A stretch of DNA of 64,000 nt from Phalacrocorax aristotelis (GCF_949628215.1 NC_134282.1:16596723-16660722); one strand, 5' to 3'; counted from the first letter of the stretch, positions 24,449-37,600 are shown. A program made the numbers and translations. Notes: generated by a model not told the origin, from the letters alone.

Positions 24449-25411
24449 CTGTAAGAGAAAAACTAGAACATTACGTAGGTGAAACTGCAGCAAGTTCTTA
24501 GTGACAAATACTCCTTTCCCTGATATAACCCGACTCTTTTTATAAGAAACCAAAACACCTAAACTGATATTTATAAATTGATACACATTTCAGATTTTAA
24601 TGCATCTGCAGCTGTTCCTTTCTCTGATTTTCCTTAATATTTTTTTGCCACTCTTAATTTTCGCATTGCAGCTGTGTCACATTGCATTTTAGAGATAAAG
24701 GAAGTTCTTGCCTACAAAGCAACAAGATCTCATAAACTCAGGATTCAGAGCCCACGTCACATTCCCTGTGCAACCCTGGATGAGTCACTTTGTCTCTATT
24801 TGTGTGACTTATCATCTGCAAAATACGGATAACAGTACTTCCTTTCGCCTTTCCTCTTTCTGTGTAGGTTTGCAAATTGACTGGGGCTGCGACTGCCTTC
24901 CACATGTAATTCAGCACCTAGCAAATGGGACTCTAAACCTCATTTAGGTTCTTCATGTAACTGAATCTCCATCCCTCCTAATTGATACTATGTATAATGC
25001 TACATTTTTGTTTTCAGCCTCTGTTTTTGAAATATTTTTATCACTTCTGTTATTTGGGAACATTCCTCTAAATAAAATTGTCTGCTCCTGTTTTAGAATT
25101 CCCACAACAGCACCAGCTGTTGGCACCACTAGCAGGACCTGAACAAGGGATGACGTGAACTTGTAAACAAAGCTCCGTCAAAAATCCTTCTGTAAGATGG
25201 GACACTGTCCAGGTGTGGAGGCCTCCTCCCTGGAGCTCCTGGTGCTCATCACAGCAAGGTGCAGACACAGGTGTTTCTGATTAACAGGGAAGTGGGGGGC
25301 TCCACACTCCCTTGGCAAGGAAAATGGGACTGTTGCATGCCTGCACCCACACCCCGCTGCAGGGCCCAAGAGACTGTTAGATACAAATGAAGGTTCACAT
25401 TACTATGTTAC
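24449..25411 (-). other. IL1RAP: IL1RAP intron between exons 6 and 7
   Basis: A 963 bp intron that splits Ig3. It carries a MIR-like fragment at about 24740-24850. Confidence 0.85.
24740..24850 (+). repeat. MIR/CORE-SINE-like ancient repeat
   Basis: The order of motifs CCCTGGATGAGTCACTTTGT, then ATCTGCAAAATACGGATAAC and AGTACTTCC follows the MIR core (gacctTGGGcaagtcac ... tctgtaaaatggggataa). It is old and diverged. The call rests on pattern memory, not alignment. Confidence 0.55.
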
Positions 25412-25541
25412 CTTTGTGTGACTTTTATCCTGGGGTCCACAATATCATCTGTGTTTTTCCCATCTATGGTCCACCACACCTCAGTCCGGGAGCCCTTCAG
25501 GAAGGTGAAGAAAACCTCACAGGGCAGAACAAGATCATCTC
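25412..25541 (-). CDS. IL1RAP: IL1RAP coding exon 6: first half of Ig3
   Basis: The exon is 130 bp and encodes about residues 262-305. Acceptor CTTCCCAG is followed by GAGATGATC, reading GDDLVLPCEVFFTFLKGSRT then EVWWTIDGKNTDDIVD. It holds the first Ig3 cysteine and the EVWWTIDGK signature found in mammalian IL1RAP. The donor is GTAACATA. Phase is 1 in and 2 out. Confidence 0.95.
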
Positions 25542-26696
25542 CTGGGAAGGAAGGACCACAGTGAGGTATTGCAAAGCAGGAACAGCATCACCCTGACTTT
25601 TGTGCTTTCTAGTGATCCTACCAGCCTGAGCTCTGCCTCCCTTCAGGATGAAGTGAGGCCAGCATCCACCTTCACACACGTGATAACAGTTTAACATCCC
25701 AGGCATGTTGATTTGTGGCAGAAAAATAAACAGGAAAAACTATCCTGTCTTTTCAAAGGTTTTAAAAATTCCTTGACTGCACCAAGTGACCCACCCAAAG
25801 GGAGATGCTCCATGCCAACCACTTCCTTGGAAAGTTGGGCAGTGTTAATCATCCCCACCGCACAGGGGACAGATGCCATAAAGCAAGGGATCCAACTCTG
25901 CAAAAGCATTTTGGTGTGGGAACACTTGCTCAGGCATTTAACTTACTCTCAAGATCAGGCTTGGAAGTGTGAATATCTTTGCGATCAGCCCATAAGTGAT
26001 TTTATCTTATAGAGTGACAATGGAAGAAGTCTGACCTTCTGAGCAAAAAAAAAAGCTGTGCTTTAAAGTGAAGACTCTGCTGCTAATCATCATCATTGGC
26101 ATCACATTTATTACAGCAATGTAATGGGACATGACCCACTCAATATAGGGAATCACTCCAAAGAGCTATCAGTCTAAACAGATGGGGTGGGGGAAGGGGT
26201 ATGGTACCCCATTACACAATGCTGTGAGGCCAGCAAAAGGACAGCTGTCATTAATTAGGAAATAGTCAGCCAGAAAGGAAGAGGAGATGAGCAAAAAGTA
26301 GTCAGAAGGCTGAAGCCACTGAGGGGCTGAATGAGGGAGGGTTGGAGCAAACCACAGCCAGGGACAGGGCTGAGACAAGGTCCTACAGGAATTTCTCTAG
26401 GCAGCTGAGGGTCCCTGTTCCATCTGCTTCTGCAGCTGCAGTCCTGCATCTCCATGTCTTAATATCTATCTTTATTTGTGCTTGCAAAAACTTGCAAAGC
26501 TTTGCTCTCCTATACTGGCATTAAGAACTGGCAGCCCACGCTTTCTGTCAGGCAACTTGTCGCAAGCCATGCGCTCTCCGAGGTAAAGCTCTGGGCATGC
26601 AGTGGAAGAGGAGAGCTTCTGTGCTTGGGTGGGTCTCCCCAACCCAGAGGCAGGCCGCCAGGGTGGTGACAGCAGGCAGCAAGCATTGCAATTTAC
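25542..26696 (-). other. IL1RAP: IL1RAP intron between exons 5 and 6
   Basis: About 1.2 kb, bounded by GTAAATTG and CTTCCCAG. Nothing else was recognised. Confidence 0.85.
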
Positions 26697-26768
26697 CTGC
26701 TTCCAGTTCGTAGACAACTTTCTCATGTGGAGAGGTGAATTGTGGTGGCAAGGCCTTGTTTGGAGATC
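26697..26768 (-). CDS. IL1RAP: IL1RAP coding exon 5: linker between Ig2 and Ig3
   Basis: This small 72 bp exon encodes about residues 238-262 and reads SPNKALPPQFTSPHEKVVYE then LEAG. It matches the known IL1RAP linker, which starts GSP and carries HVVYE. Acceptor CTCCCACAG and donor GTAAATTG are both good. Entry and exit phases are both 1, so skipping it would keep the frame. Confidence 0.93.
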
Positions 26769-27732
26769 CTGTGGGAGAGAACAGACAGCCCCCCCACGGG
26801 GACCCAGACTTCATGAGAACCTAGGGTCCTTGCAGCTTCGCTCACGATGCCTTCAAACCCCACTGCGCATGCCCTGATCTAATTTGTGATACAATCCTGC
26901 TGCAGAGTTCCATGCAAAGAGAAATCTAATCCTAGTCCCCAAACTCAGGACCACACCCAGACTTTGAGGCTCCTCCAGAGTAAGTCTAGATACAAGTTTT
27001 TGGGCCTCTCACATCAGAAGAGCTCCATACCCCTCATCTCCCACAAGGCACAACCTGCACCAGTTTCTTTTTATTGCTGCTTCTAAAAAACAAAACACAA
27101 ACATGTTTTCTGTTACAAGTATTTAATTCAGCTCTTAAAGCAGCAGTTGCCATGTGACTCAGCATGTGCTCTACCATTCAATAGGTTTTTAAGCTCTGTC
27201 TACAACTCCCTGGCAGGTAGGCTGAGCCCTTTTGCCTGGGATGGACCTGTCGCTGTTACCAGCGCTCTGCTGTGTAACTGGAGCCCTGCCTGGCTGATTA
27301 ATAGTCTCAACCTCAGCATACAAGGCTTAGAGATTGCAAGAAGGCTGAGGCACGTTGACTATAGTGGGACAACCCCACAAATAATGAGGAGCAAAGTGCA
27401 CTGGAGGCAAAAAACGAGGAGTCCCAGGGTTATGCATTCACATGCCAGCAGAGGGTACCCCTGGCCATCTCATGGGCTGTACCTCACCAGCCTAAGCCTG
27501 GTCACCCCCTGTGTTGTTTGGGGCATTTGACACAGTGACAGGTAGGACCTCCAGTGCAACACATCCTGAGCAGTCACAGGAGGCTGACCGCAGCAAGCAA
27601 AAATATACCATGTCACCTGGGCAATGCAGATTGAGCACAACCACAGATGGTCCTATGGCAGACCCTTCCAGCTGTTTTCACCACTTCGGAAGTTATCCAC
27701 CTGCATTTTATATGTTTTAAAGTAATTCTTAC
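26769..27732 (-). other. IL1RAP: IL1RAP intron between exons 4 and 5
   Basis: About 1.0 kb, bounded by GTAAGAAT and CTCCCACAG. Nothing else was recognised. Confidence 0.85.
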
Positions 27733-27898
27733 CCACCACCTTCATCATTATGGTTCTGGTGAGATTATAGGTTCTTCCATGGTCCTTGAATGTCACAATA
27801 CAAGTGTAATTCCCTTTATATACACTGCGGACAAAGCCGATGACAAGCTTGGGCCCTTGGGGGTATCGCTCATAAAAGCCATTCACCAACTTGCAGTT
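27733..27898 (-). CDS. IL1RAP: IL1RAP coding exon 4: second half of Ig2
   Basis: The exon is 166 bp and encodes about residues 183-238. Acceptor CAACTCCAG is followed by AAC TGC AAG, reading NCKLVNGFYERYPQGPKL, then YKGNYTCIVTFKDHGRTYNL and TRTIMMKVV before donor GTAAGAAT. It holds the second Ig2 cysteine (YTC) and sequons NYT and NLT. The part before YTC is more diverged from mammals than the other Ig exons, as expected of an Ig loop. Phase is 0 in and 1 out. Confidence 0.94.
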
Positions 27899-29249
27899 CT
27901 GGAGTTGGGTAGAAAAAACATTTGAGTTTTGGGATTCAAAAGTAAGATATTGGTTTAAATGCTACTACAAAGTTCTGGATTTAAACTATGAATATGATAC
28001 TTGGAATTGTGATGTAGGTCGGACCTAAATACCATGAACTTCGAGCATGTTGGAATACAAACTGGTACATTCACCTTGAAAATGAAGTGACGAAGCAGAT
28101 GACCCTAACAGTTTTATCCCACCTTAAACACAGACAATTTTATAAAAGAGAGATCTCTGATCCAGAAGTACATTTGCAATCAAGGTGAGCACCTCAGCAG
28201 TGTGAAGAGTGAAAGTAAAGAGGCAGGAATAAAATGCTGATGTATTCACAAATGGATGCTAAAACTACAGGACATGTCCCCTGTTGATGTCAGCGTGTCT
28301 AACTCTTTCGAGACTAATCAAGCTACCCTGACTGACTTCAGCTGAGGATGAGGCCCCAGAATTGGCAACAGGCAAATGAGAATCTGTAGTACAGAAACCA
28401 TAATAACTCTTCTTCTTCTGTCAGGCAAGGCAGGAAACCTCTGCCAAGTACCAAGCTAGAGATACCTTTTCAGGAAGGGGTTATGCAGATGACATCTTGA
28501 TTGGGTTTTATGACAAAGATGTGCACATTTTCTAAGAGATTATTTCTGAATGGCACATTTCCAAATCAGATACATCCTAATGGGGCAGTTTAAAAAGGTA
28601 TATGACCCCTGTCTTAATGATTTTTATTAGGCATGGGATGACTTGCTGCCTGAAAAATTACTTCCATGGGGCTTTTTGTTTCATCCTGCTAATTGATTGT
28701 TGAGATGTGAATTTCAATGAATAGTACAAGTAAACCATTTCAACTACTGGAGTGAAACTGCTTCTCTTGGATACAAAAGTAAGTTTTTCCTGAAGGGTTT
28801 TAGAGTTGGGACTTTTCTTTTGGGGTGGGTTTTTTTTTTTAATCATTAGATATATTTGTTGCCAACTTTCTTTATTATTAAATTCACTCGTACAGAAGCT
28901 TCTATCTAGAAATCCAAAAGCACTTTATAAGCAGTTTGAGAATTCAGTCCCATAACCCTCTGGCTGCACATCCCCTGAGAATTCTTATTCTCTCTTGACT
29001 AAAGCCATCCACACCTAGAGAAAAACATTGAGGTCAAAATTAGTAATCCTGTAGGCAAGAGCCTGAGGACAGCTAGAGACAGCCTAATTATCAGAGCAGT
29101 AAGGAGGGTGGGGTAGGAATGGTTCCATCCATCCACCAAAATGATTTGCTGAATTGTGTCAAACAGGGCACCCACAGTCCTTGCAGAGTCCTGATGTACA
29201 ACTTCATTTCCTGACCTCAAAGGATATTGGAAAGGATGTTCTTTTCATT

Positions 29250-29385
29250 AGCAGGTGGGTGGTTTTGTGTTGGTTTTTTGGGGGTTTTTGTTTTGGGGGG
29301 TGGTAGTGGGTTTTGTTTGTTTGCTTGGTTTTGGCGGGGGGCTTTTGGGTTTGCTTTGTTTTGTTTTTCGGTTTTGTTTTTCAGA
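29250..29385 (+). repeat. G/T-rich low-complexity tract
   Basis: On the plus strand the tract is made almost only of T and G, with several runs of four to six G separated by short T-rich loops (for example TTGGGGGTTTTTGTTTTGGG). The transcribed RNA of IL1RAP would be C/A-rich here. Confidence 0.8.
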
Positions 29386-29485
29386 AGAGGGAATATGAAT
29401 CACAGTTTCCTTTACAGGGATAGTGACTGGCTCACACAGCAGGTGAGGTATACTGCCTGCAGCTGAACTAAGGTTCCTAAACCCC
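29386..29485 (-). repeat. MIR-like ancient repeat remnant
   Basis: The plus strand reads like the reverse complement of a MIR core: AGTTTCCTTTACAGGGATAG, then TGGCTCACACAGCAGGTGAG and a weak match to the part that follows. The call is tentative. Confidence 0.3.
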
Positions 29486-29728
29486 TACTAGAATATTATC
29501 CACTTGTGCACGCTGGTCAAGTCGTCTCAGTGTTAGCTCTCAGTTCCCTTCCAAGAGCAGTTTTACCCTTGACATCAATGGAAACGAAGCTTTTAAAATT
29601 AGTAAAGCTTCATTAACAGCTTCATCACTTGGGATGCTCTGAAACATAGCTCTATGATTCTCATGCCAACCATTGCTGTTTCAGATACAACACTGCATTC
29701 CCCCACTGCCCATATAAGTCCTTCTTAC

Positions 29729-29921
29729 CAAGTACCACTTGACAGTTGGTGTTACGCTAGCAGGGTAAAACCCATCAATATCTGGACATATGATCTTCTC
29801 ATTGGTGTGCTCCAAGTAGAACATCTCCTCAGTGGGTTTTATTGAATGGCTCACACAAGAGTGTTCATCTTTCGGAAGAACCTCCAAGGGAAAGGCAACT
29901 TTGCTGCAGTAGGTTGTATTT
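29729..29921 (-). CDS. IL1RAP: IL1RAP coding exon 3: end of Ig1 and first half of Ig2
   Basis: The exon is 193 bp and encodes about residues 118-182. Acceptor CCTTAG is followed by AAATACAACC, which completes an arginine and reads NTTYCSKVAFPLEVLPKDEHSC, close to the mammalian protein. It goes on to IICPDIDGFYPASVTPTVKWYL, with the first Ig2 cysteine and the core tryptophan. The donor is GTAAGAAG. NTT is a likely N-glycosylation site. The exon ends on a codon boundary. Confidence 0.95.
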
Positions 29922-30680
29922 CTAAGGACAGAGGAGGATAGGGCTGATTAGTTGAAACTTGTTTACTCCTATAGCAGTGGAACAAAATAAAAATCACATA
30001 TGCAATAACAAGCACCATAGTGCTGATGAGGTATACACAGCCTTAGCTGACTCATTTGTAAATGGGAAAGAAAACACCATCAGAGATGGCCACACTAGCT
30101 CAGAAAAGCCTATAAAGATGACTAGCAGGCAACATCTAGTCTCCTGCTGGTAAAGCAGATAATAGGGTCAAAGACATAATGAACAAGAGACAACATGAAG
30201 ATGATCAGAAAGAGCTCTCATGCTCAGTGCATAGCAGATGCTATGTTCCTTTTGTACCACACTTAGACACACTTTTAATTTCCTAGAAGTCTGATTTTCA
30301 TGAATCTTTGCCAAATTAGCATGCAGTCAAAACATTACCCCTGCATCTGAAGCTCTTTTTACCCTAGACATACAGATCACTTCTTAATGATGACTGCCTG
30401 TGGATTTTGCCACGGGCTCAGCAATAATATTTTCATGGACACTTGCAGCTAGCAAGGAGAAGCATGCTTATTAATGTTTGCAAGGCTCCAAGCATTATTA
30501 TGATATAAATTGGCTCAGCACTGAGCGGTCTTATAATTGTAACATTCTTCTCCCATCAATGCTTATGTAAATGGCCTTCTTCCTACAGAAAGATCTGGTG
30601 TTAACAGCATAATTCTTCTGCTTCCATTAAAGTCCTTCGATTACTCTGAAGACGTACAAAAGCTGCACTGCACAACATAC
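29922..30680 (-). other. IL1RAP: IL1RAP intron between exons 2 and 3
   Basis: A 759 bp intron, bounded by GTATGTTG and CCTTAG. Nothing else was recognised. Confidence 0.85.
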
Positions 30681-30966
30681 CTGAGCATGCATGTATAATT
30701 CCCAGTGTCATTTTGAAAAGCAGGCCAGAACCAAAGGGTGTCTTTCTCCTTACTGATGTGATTGTCCGGGAGACGAAAATTAATGGGCTCCTCCAGATCC
30801 CGGTCTTGCCCAATCCTGTACCAGATCAGGGTTAAGCCAGCAGAATGGGCTGTGCTGTAGTTATACTTCAAGAAGGTCTCAAAAAGTGGGCATTTGATCT
30901 TGGCAGGTTCCCCCTCATAAATCTGGATCTGCTTCATGGTGTCCACACCCCAGTCATCACAGCGTT
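30681..30966 (-). CDS. IL1RAP: IL1RAP coding exon 2: Ig-like domain 1
   Basis: The exon is 286 bp and encodes about residues 23-118, with acceptor GGCTGCAG and donor GTATGTTG. It holds the conserved ERCDDWG start, the cysteine of IKCPLFE, the tryptophan of LIWYRIGQDRDLEEPINF, and NDTGNYTCML with the second Ig cysteine. N-glycosylation sequons NYS, NDT and NYT are present. It is one of the most conserved IL1RAP exons and identifies the gene on its own. The phase is 1 on entry and 2 on exit, matching both neighbours. Confidence 0.96.
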
Positions 30967-33104
30967 CTGCAGCCAGGAAGAACAAGGTACCTTAGCTTGC
31001 AAGTGTACAGGAGAAAAACAGTTCTGCCCATGTTCCCCACAGCCCTTGGTTCTGTCCACATTAAAATCACAGGCAAAAACTTAGTGTTTTCAGTGGAAGC
31101 AAGCTGGGCTTTTATAAAGCAGAGCAAGAATACTGTGTTCGTTTGTAGAGAACCTACAAACTTCTACTTTCATTTGAACACCTCCTACATTTCTTCCAAG
31201 CTATTTATCCCCTATCAGGACAATAGGATAGGACAGGGTATTCCTGCATAACAGCAGGCTTCCTATGGAGATCCAAAAAAATTCAACCCTAAAATATTGT
31301 GTGGGAAGATAAAATCTGGATTGGATTAAAACAATGCTAGAGGTGTGTGTGCATCCTTGCACAGTGAAGGGAAGAGGGAAATAAAGGTGCTGAAATAAGA
31401 GGGGAAAAAAAAAAAATAACAATGCAAACATCAACCCTCCCTTAGAGCTATGGACCATTGCCCCTGCCAGAAGAAGCTGGACTGTGGGTTCTGGGAGTGA
31501 GGGCTGTCTTTCCTGTGACAGATTCATGTGTCAACTGTGCACACTATGGTAAGACAGAGCGTACAGGCACTAATAAGTGACATGTAGCAACTGTTTATAG
31601 TAAAGTTTGTGAAGGGAGGCTGAGGGGCAGGAGAGACAGTATTGAGGAGGTGGCAGCAGGTTCCCTTAGGGACTCCCAGGCAGCCCCCAGGTGCAGTCCC
31701 CAAGCACAGTTCAACAGGCTCAGTGCAGCTTACAGCAGACACAGGCTGACATAGAAACTGGTCAGCATAAGAAAAAGCTCTGCAGTGCGGTGGTGGTGGT
31801 TTTTTTTTTTTAATTTATTCTTGTCATTAATGAGTAGTTTCAGGACAAACAGCACAATCAAAAACCATTTCTCTTCCAAGTGCTCCTTTCCACTCCATTC
31901 CTCCTACCCATCAGGATGCCCAGTCACAAAGGGACTCTGTGCAAGCAAAGCACAGTCTCAGGTTTGCTGACACCCTGGTAGCAACCTGCACTGCCAGCAC
32001 CAGCTGAGGCACACAGACAAGCTCCTGTCACTGCACCTCCTGTCTCCCCACGCTGACAAAGCAGAGCGTGGGAAGGCGTGCTTCCCAGCACATCTCTTGT
32101 AGCTGCTGGGGGGAATTAGCTAGGGTGGCCTGACATCTGAGAGCCCAAAGTGAGTCAAACAGGAGAGAGGTGCGCTACCTGCAGTGGTCCTCAGGAGCGG
32201 TGTCTCAGCATATCACAGGCACACCAGAGATGACACTGCAAAGCCTCTCCGGTTTGCTGATATTAGAAGAACTGGGACCAAGAGGAAAACCAGAATACAA
32301 TATGCTCTTTGAGCCCAGTTCTTCTGAACTGACTTCACAGGTCCAAAGCAGAATTTTTAGCATTTTATCTTCCTTAAATAGACAGTGGGATGTAGCTTGG
32401 CCCCAAATTCATACTTAATTAAGAAAAGCAAAGAGATAAACCTTTAAGACAGGCCCATAGCACTTAAAGGCAGCAATGCTAACTCCTGTGGCTCAGCAAT
32501 GGTTAGTCACAGTGAGGAGGGATCTGGGCCAGTAAGAATAGAAATGTTTTCTGGCGGGTTTTACACATAAATGTAAACGCAAACTACACTCCTCCTCCTG
32601 TGGTATGCCAAACACCCGTATGACAGAGTGCTACTTCTGGAGGAAGAGAGTGAATTGGACTAGGAAGAGGCAGTGAAGTTACCCAGAGTACAAGTATTTG
32701 CTAGTAGGAACTCCAAACCCAAATGGCTGGAGTGCTATTGCTTGTCATCTAAGAAATATATAGATATTTCTTTCAAAACTGCACAGCATCATCCAGTATG
32801 GCTTCTACCACATCCAGCGCCAAGGCTCATTTTGAAAGACCAAACCACTTTTGGAAGCCTTATACCATGGGAAGGCACATAGTCACCAGTCACCACCATG
32901 GTCAAGGCCAACTGGAACCAGGACGCTGCTTTATGCTGGTGAGATCAAGCTACTGGATTAGGCATGGTGAAGTTTCCTTAGAATGAGACAAATGAGCCTA
33001 TGCCAAAGACTGCCCACTAATTGCATGATAAAGCACTAATTACTATTCATGGATGGGTGGCATTTGTTTTTATAAAGAAAGGCTTTCCCTCTTAAAGGAG
33101 CAGA

Positions 33105-33215
33105 CCTGGGTCTGTAAATCAGGACACCCAGGTCCTCTTCCCAGCACCTGACTTCACTGTCTCCTCTTGGGCTGCATAAAGGCAAATTGTCCTTATTGCT
33201 TCAAATGGAAGGACT
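33105..33215 (+). repeat. MIR-like ancient repeat
   Basis: ATCAGGACACCCAGGTCCTC, then TTCCCAGCACCTGACTTCAC and CTCTTGGGCTGCAT, follow the order of the MIR left half (gactcctgggttc ... ccagctctgccac ... cttgggcaag). Moderately convincing by eye. Confidence 0.4.
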
Positions 33216-34387
33216 AGAGAGGAAGAGAACTATGTAAAACATTACTCCAAGAATTTCAGTACTGTAAAGATCAATGAAATTTGCAACCATGAACAGCTCC
33301 TACATTCTGCAACAGCTCATAAATCAGCACTGTAAAACTACTTACCCGTTCTACCTGAATGAATTATTGAAAATAAATACAACTATTTTATTGTTTCTTC
33401 TTCCTAGACTACTCAAAAGCAATGTATGGGCCTTGTCTTCTTGGCTGGGGAAGAGGCAAATGTTATTGTTCTTTACTATAAGAGCTGTACCTGGAGATTT
33501 TGTCTCAGAGCTGTCTAACCTGCCTGGCTTCAGGAACAGTGTCACACTGAACAGCTAGTCCTAAGGCTCCCCACGCGCATCCTGCCTTGGGGTGCTACAT
33601 GCTCAGAGATGCACCCCAACACAGCACACAACCATGCTGGTAATGAGCAGCTACGCCACAGACTGCACAAGCAGCTGTGTGGCTTGTGATCACCAGCTGT
33701 GCTTGCCGCCCTGCTGGCAAGGCCTCCTCCTGGCTGCCAGGGCAAAGCCAGCCCAGCCCAGCTCTGAGGGCTCAGGGGGCAAAGCCACAACCCATTGCTC
33801 ACAACAGAGATGGCAGAAACACCACAGGCTGAAGCAAGGCCTCCTTCACACATAAAACACTGAGTACAGAAGTTGTTGCACTTCGCATGACTTCCCTTCT
33901 CCCCATGCCATGTTGACAGTAGTATTGCTATTTCTATCTTTTGGGGTGTTTTATGCCCAAGATAGCTGGGCTCTGCCTGACACGGCATGCGAGAGCACCG
34001 TAGGGCATCCCTCACACACCTTTGTGAGCCTCTCCCTCCTCAGCTACAATGTGGCTCTTCTCCCTGTGCCAACAATATCCTTTGCTGTGGTAGCACTTTT
34101 GAGCAGAACCCAGGAGATGAGTCAAGCCCAGACAGACGGCTGCACACCCCCCACACATGTAAAGCAAAGGGGATACTCGCATTATTAGCAGTATAATTTT
34201 ATTTGCATCCAACAGCTCCCTGTGTGCCCCTTTCACTATTTTAACCTTTATTGGATATTCAGAGCCTATTTGCTGCTCATATCAGCATGCAGCTACTTGG
34301 ATGTCAGTCTAAACCAGAGATAGCCTGAAAAAAATGGCATGACCTCACACTGAACCTCACTGGCCTAAAGCAGCTCCCACTAAAAAA

Positions 34388-34411
34388 TATATATATACAC
34401 ACACACACACA
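34388..34411. repeat. TA/CA dinucleotide microsatellite
   Basis: About five TA units followed by about seven AC units on the plus strand. Confidence 0.9.
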
Positions 34412-37400
34412 GAGTCTGATATATCCTGACTCCAGTAACAATATTTGAGAGGACATTGCAGAAAGAAGATCCAAGGACCCAGTTCTAAATGTGAGAAACA
34501 GCACTAACTTCTATGGTGCTGTGCCCATTTGCAGCAACTCACACTTCTTTTCACTAAGCCGGGGAAGAGAGTTTCTTCTCTCTTGAAACGTCTCCCGCAC
34601 AAAACAGCCATTGGAGTTAAGAGCAGCTCCTGGTTAAATCGAGTAGGATCAGCATTCATGCTCTGACTTCAGAGGTTCACTAACAAATAGAAACCAGTGA
34701 AGAGGTGGGAGAGGTATATGCAGCTGCTTGGTCCCTTCCATGCTGCAGCAAATGGAGCACTACACACATAACTGAGGGATACAATAAAATTCTCTAAAAA
34801 TTCACCATCCCACAAATGCATCTTCCTAGAAATGCCTCTGCAAAACACTTTTGAAAGAAGCCATCTTTTTCTCATTACTGATGAGATGTATCGCAGATGC
34901 CTCAACTGACCCCTCTTACTGCTGGGTGCTCTGTAATCACACAGCAGGGCAGTCTGTGACCCATAATACCTACCTGTGACAGACAATGCGGGAAGAAAGT
35001 CAAGAGACAGGCTTGTTTCCACAGCCCTGCTTGGGAAAAGGGATGAGGATTATATAAACTGGAGGGAGGCTGCATGCTAGAAGGAAACACCCACCTCCAA
35101 TATTGGAAGAGAAAGTACCCTGACCTTTCTGTCTGCAAAGATGCCCATCTTGATTTCATGTGTCTTGAGAAAAAGATAAGAGCAGGCTGCTGCACTACTG
35201 CCCCTCCCTGATGCACATTGGGATCTAGGTGAACTGGTAAAGTTAACTTCGAGTATCTTCCTTGCTTGGACTGTTACGTTGCAATCTGTGTTCATAGGGC
35301 TATCTGCTACTGATAACACGGGACAGAAACCTCTTCTGTTATAGAAACAGTCAAATCTGTCCCATTTCTGAATCTGGTGCTGCCATGCCCTTAAACAGCA
35401 GGTATCCCAAAACAGACTCTTTCTCAGAAGCCAAACAAAACTGAAGAAAGTGGCTTCTCCAGATGAAAAGCAGAAAATTAAAGGAGAGGAGAAAAAAATA
35501 ATTATGTTGCTCAGCTGCATAAAGGTGAAAACAGACATTTCTGGAAACCTTGCCCAACCTTTCACTTACTGCACTGATTTACCCCCTCGGGAACAGAGCT
35601 CTGAAGGCACACACCTGAAATACATCTGCAGCACCCATTATAAGCACCCACACAGTCAAAACACAGGTGAAATTGGTACAATTATTTGGATTTTTCAAGA
35701 AGAGATAAACTGCTTAACCCGTGGATCAAAAAAGAAAACCAGAGTAAGGCCACATCAAGAAATGCCATCCCATTTTCTCCACAGTTTAGTATTTCTATGC
35801 AGTCATTTTGAGTACCTCCATTTAAAAAAAAACATCTCAACCACCAAAACTCTACCAGCTGCACACCACCTCCACCCCTTCCCGCCCTGGTCCTCCCCTG
35901 GGGCTACAAAGGCTTCCCCTAGTTAATATTTCTGTGAAGAAATAATAAAAAGCCATTCTTATGAAAGGCCATCTATCATGCCAGCACAAATTACACTGCC
36001 ATTCGCCAAATTGATGTGCCCTTCTTACCTCTAATTTTGGGAGGGGCCCGCCTTGCACACAGACTGGGACCATGCAGTGGCAGCAGGACGTGAAGCCATC
36101 AATGCTGCCAGCTGAATGACACTGCAGACCCCTCTTCCCTACACCATTTGAACATTAGCATCAGATGGGGGTGCACTCTCTCAACAGCCTCCTACTTTCT
36201 TCAGCCACCCCTGCTGCATTATCTTAAAGCAAAGCTGATATGAGTCAGCCTTCACCCAGGGAGCACAGCCAGGCCAGCGGTTAGCTTGATGCAAGAATCA
36301 GCATCAATAAGGTAGAAAAAGCTGGTCATGCAAAGTGATTATGGGAGATTTAATCATTAGTACCTTAAAAAATACTCCCCCCCTCTTTTTCAAGCTCACA
36401 GTGTTCAGTGAGAAGGAAGCAGAGGAAGTTGGGCTGAACAGAAGAGTAGCACTGTGAGCACAGAAGGTACCAGCTGTGGCCAGCAGCCACACGTGGGTGC
36501 GCTTTCCATTTACGCCAATACCAGGAGCACCCACTCTTCCACTGCGTCTGTGGTTTTCCTTTCACACGTGCATCCTGCACAAGACCACCCCACAGCAGCA
36601 TGCTCCCGCCCCTGTGTTTTGCTCAGCAGCTGAGCAATAAGGCAGCGCGTCAGGGCAACAGACTGCATGGGAAACGCATCCCACCAGACTGTACACCATA
36701 GCGGAGGGAGGGTAGCATTGAACAAAGCAAATGAGACCATCTTCCCTGAACTGGGAGAAGAGTCACAGACCCAAACACACCGAAATCGGTGGGAATGACA
36801 GAGAACTTGGGCTAGCCCTAGCCAAGATCAGCTAGCTCTCACCATTTGCTCCCACTATCTCCACAGCAGAAACAGTGGTCAGAGAATGCCTAAAAACTGG
36901 TTGTACCTCAAACACTGCCTTGTAGGCTCAGCCTGGAAGCTGCACAAACTCTGCAAGAATTTATAATCTGACTTCCAGTGGAAATACACCAAAAAGGGCC
37001 TGTCTTAACCTCACTGCATAGCTCCTGACTCCAAGTTTCCGTAGGTAACATGGGGAGGGGTAGGGGTTGTTTGTGTCTTCTAGAACTCCTCCACAGTGAG
37101 CTCCATACCTTCCCTCTCCATGCGTGTAAGGCTGTGTTTACTGTATGTGGCACTGAGTATTTTGGTTACCTCCAGTAACTGGGCCTAAAAAGAAAAAGTA
37201 CTCATTTTTCTCTACCAAGCTTGACATGTTTTGCTGGAGGCTTTTTTTTTTTTAAACTGAGATCAAAATGATAAAGGTAGGGGTATGAACTGCTTCAAAG
37301 CCTGAACGAGAAAAGAAGCAAATAGCTACTTTCCATCCCACTTCATTGAGGAAATTGCTGCATGAAGTAAAGCAGAGCAGCATGGGAGGAGGAGAAAGAG

Positions 37401-37534
37401 AGAGAGGAAACAGAACGGCCTGCTGCAAAATCATCTGTAGGAGAGGCAGCATGAAAAGGAGGTTTACCGGATTAGCACTACCATAGGGCTGTGCTTAAGC
37501 TGGCAGGGGCTCTCTGTGTGCATAGGACACCAGA

Positions 37535-37600
37535 CTGGGACTTGACAAGGTCCAGGCTCAACTCCTGGCTCTGCCACAGGCTTGCTTAGTTAAACCCATG
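37535..37600 (+). repeat. Possible MIR-like fragment
   Basis: GGTCCAGGCTCAACTCCTGG followed by CTCTGCCAC resembles the MIR box region (ggttcaaatcccggctctgccac). Short and uncertain. Confidence 0.3.

Larger units (their letters stand above)
27899..29728 (-). other. IL1RAP: IL1RAP intron between exons 3 and 4
   Basis: About 1.8 kb. It includes a G/T-rich low-complexity tract at 29250-29385 and an old MIR-like remnant beside it. Confidence 0.85.

Noticed and set aside
33542..34015. 157-codon minus-strand open frame in the intron between exons 1 and 2
   Set aside because: No splice phase match to IL1RAP, no domain and low-complexity residue use; most likely chance.
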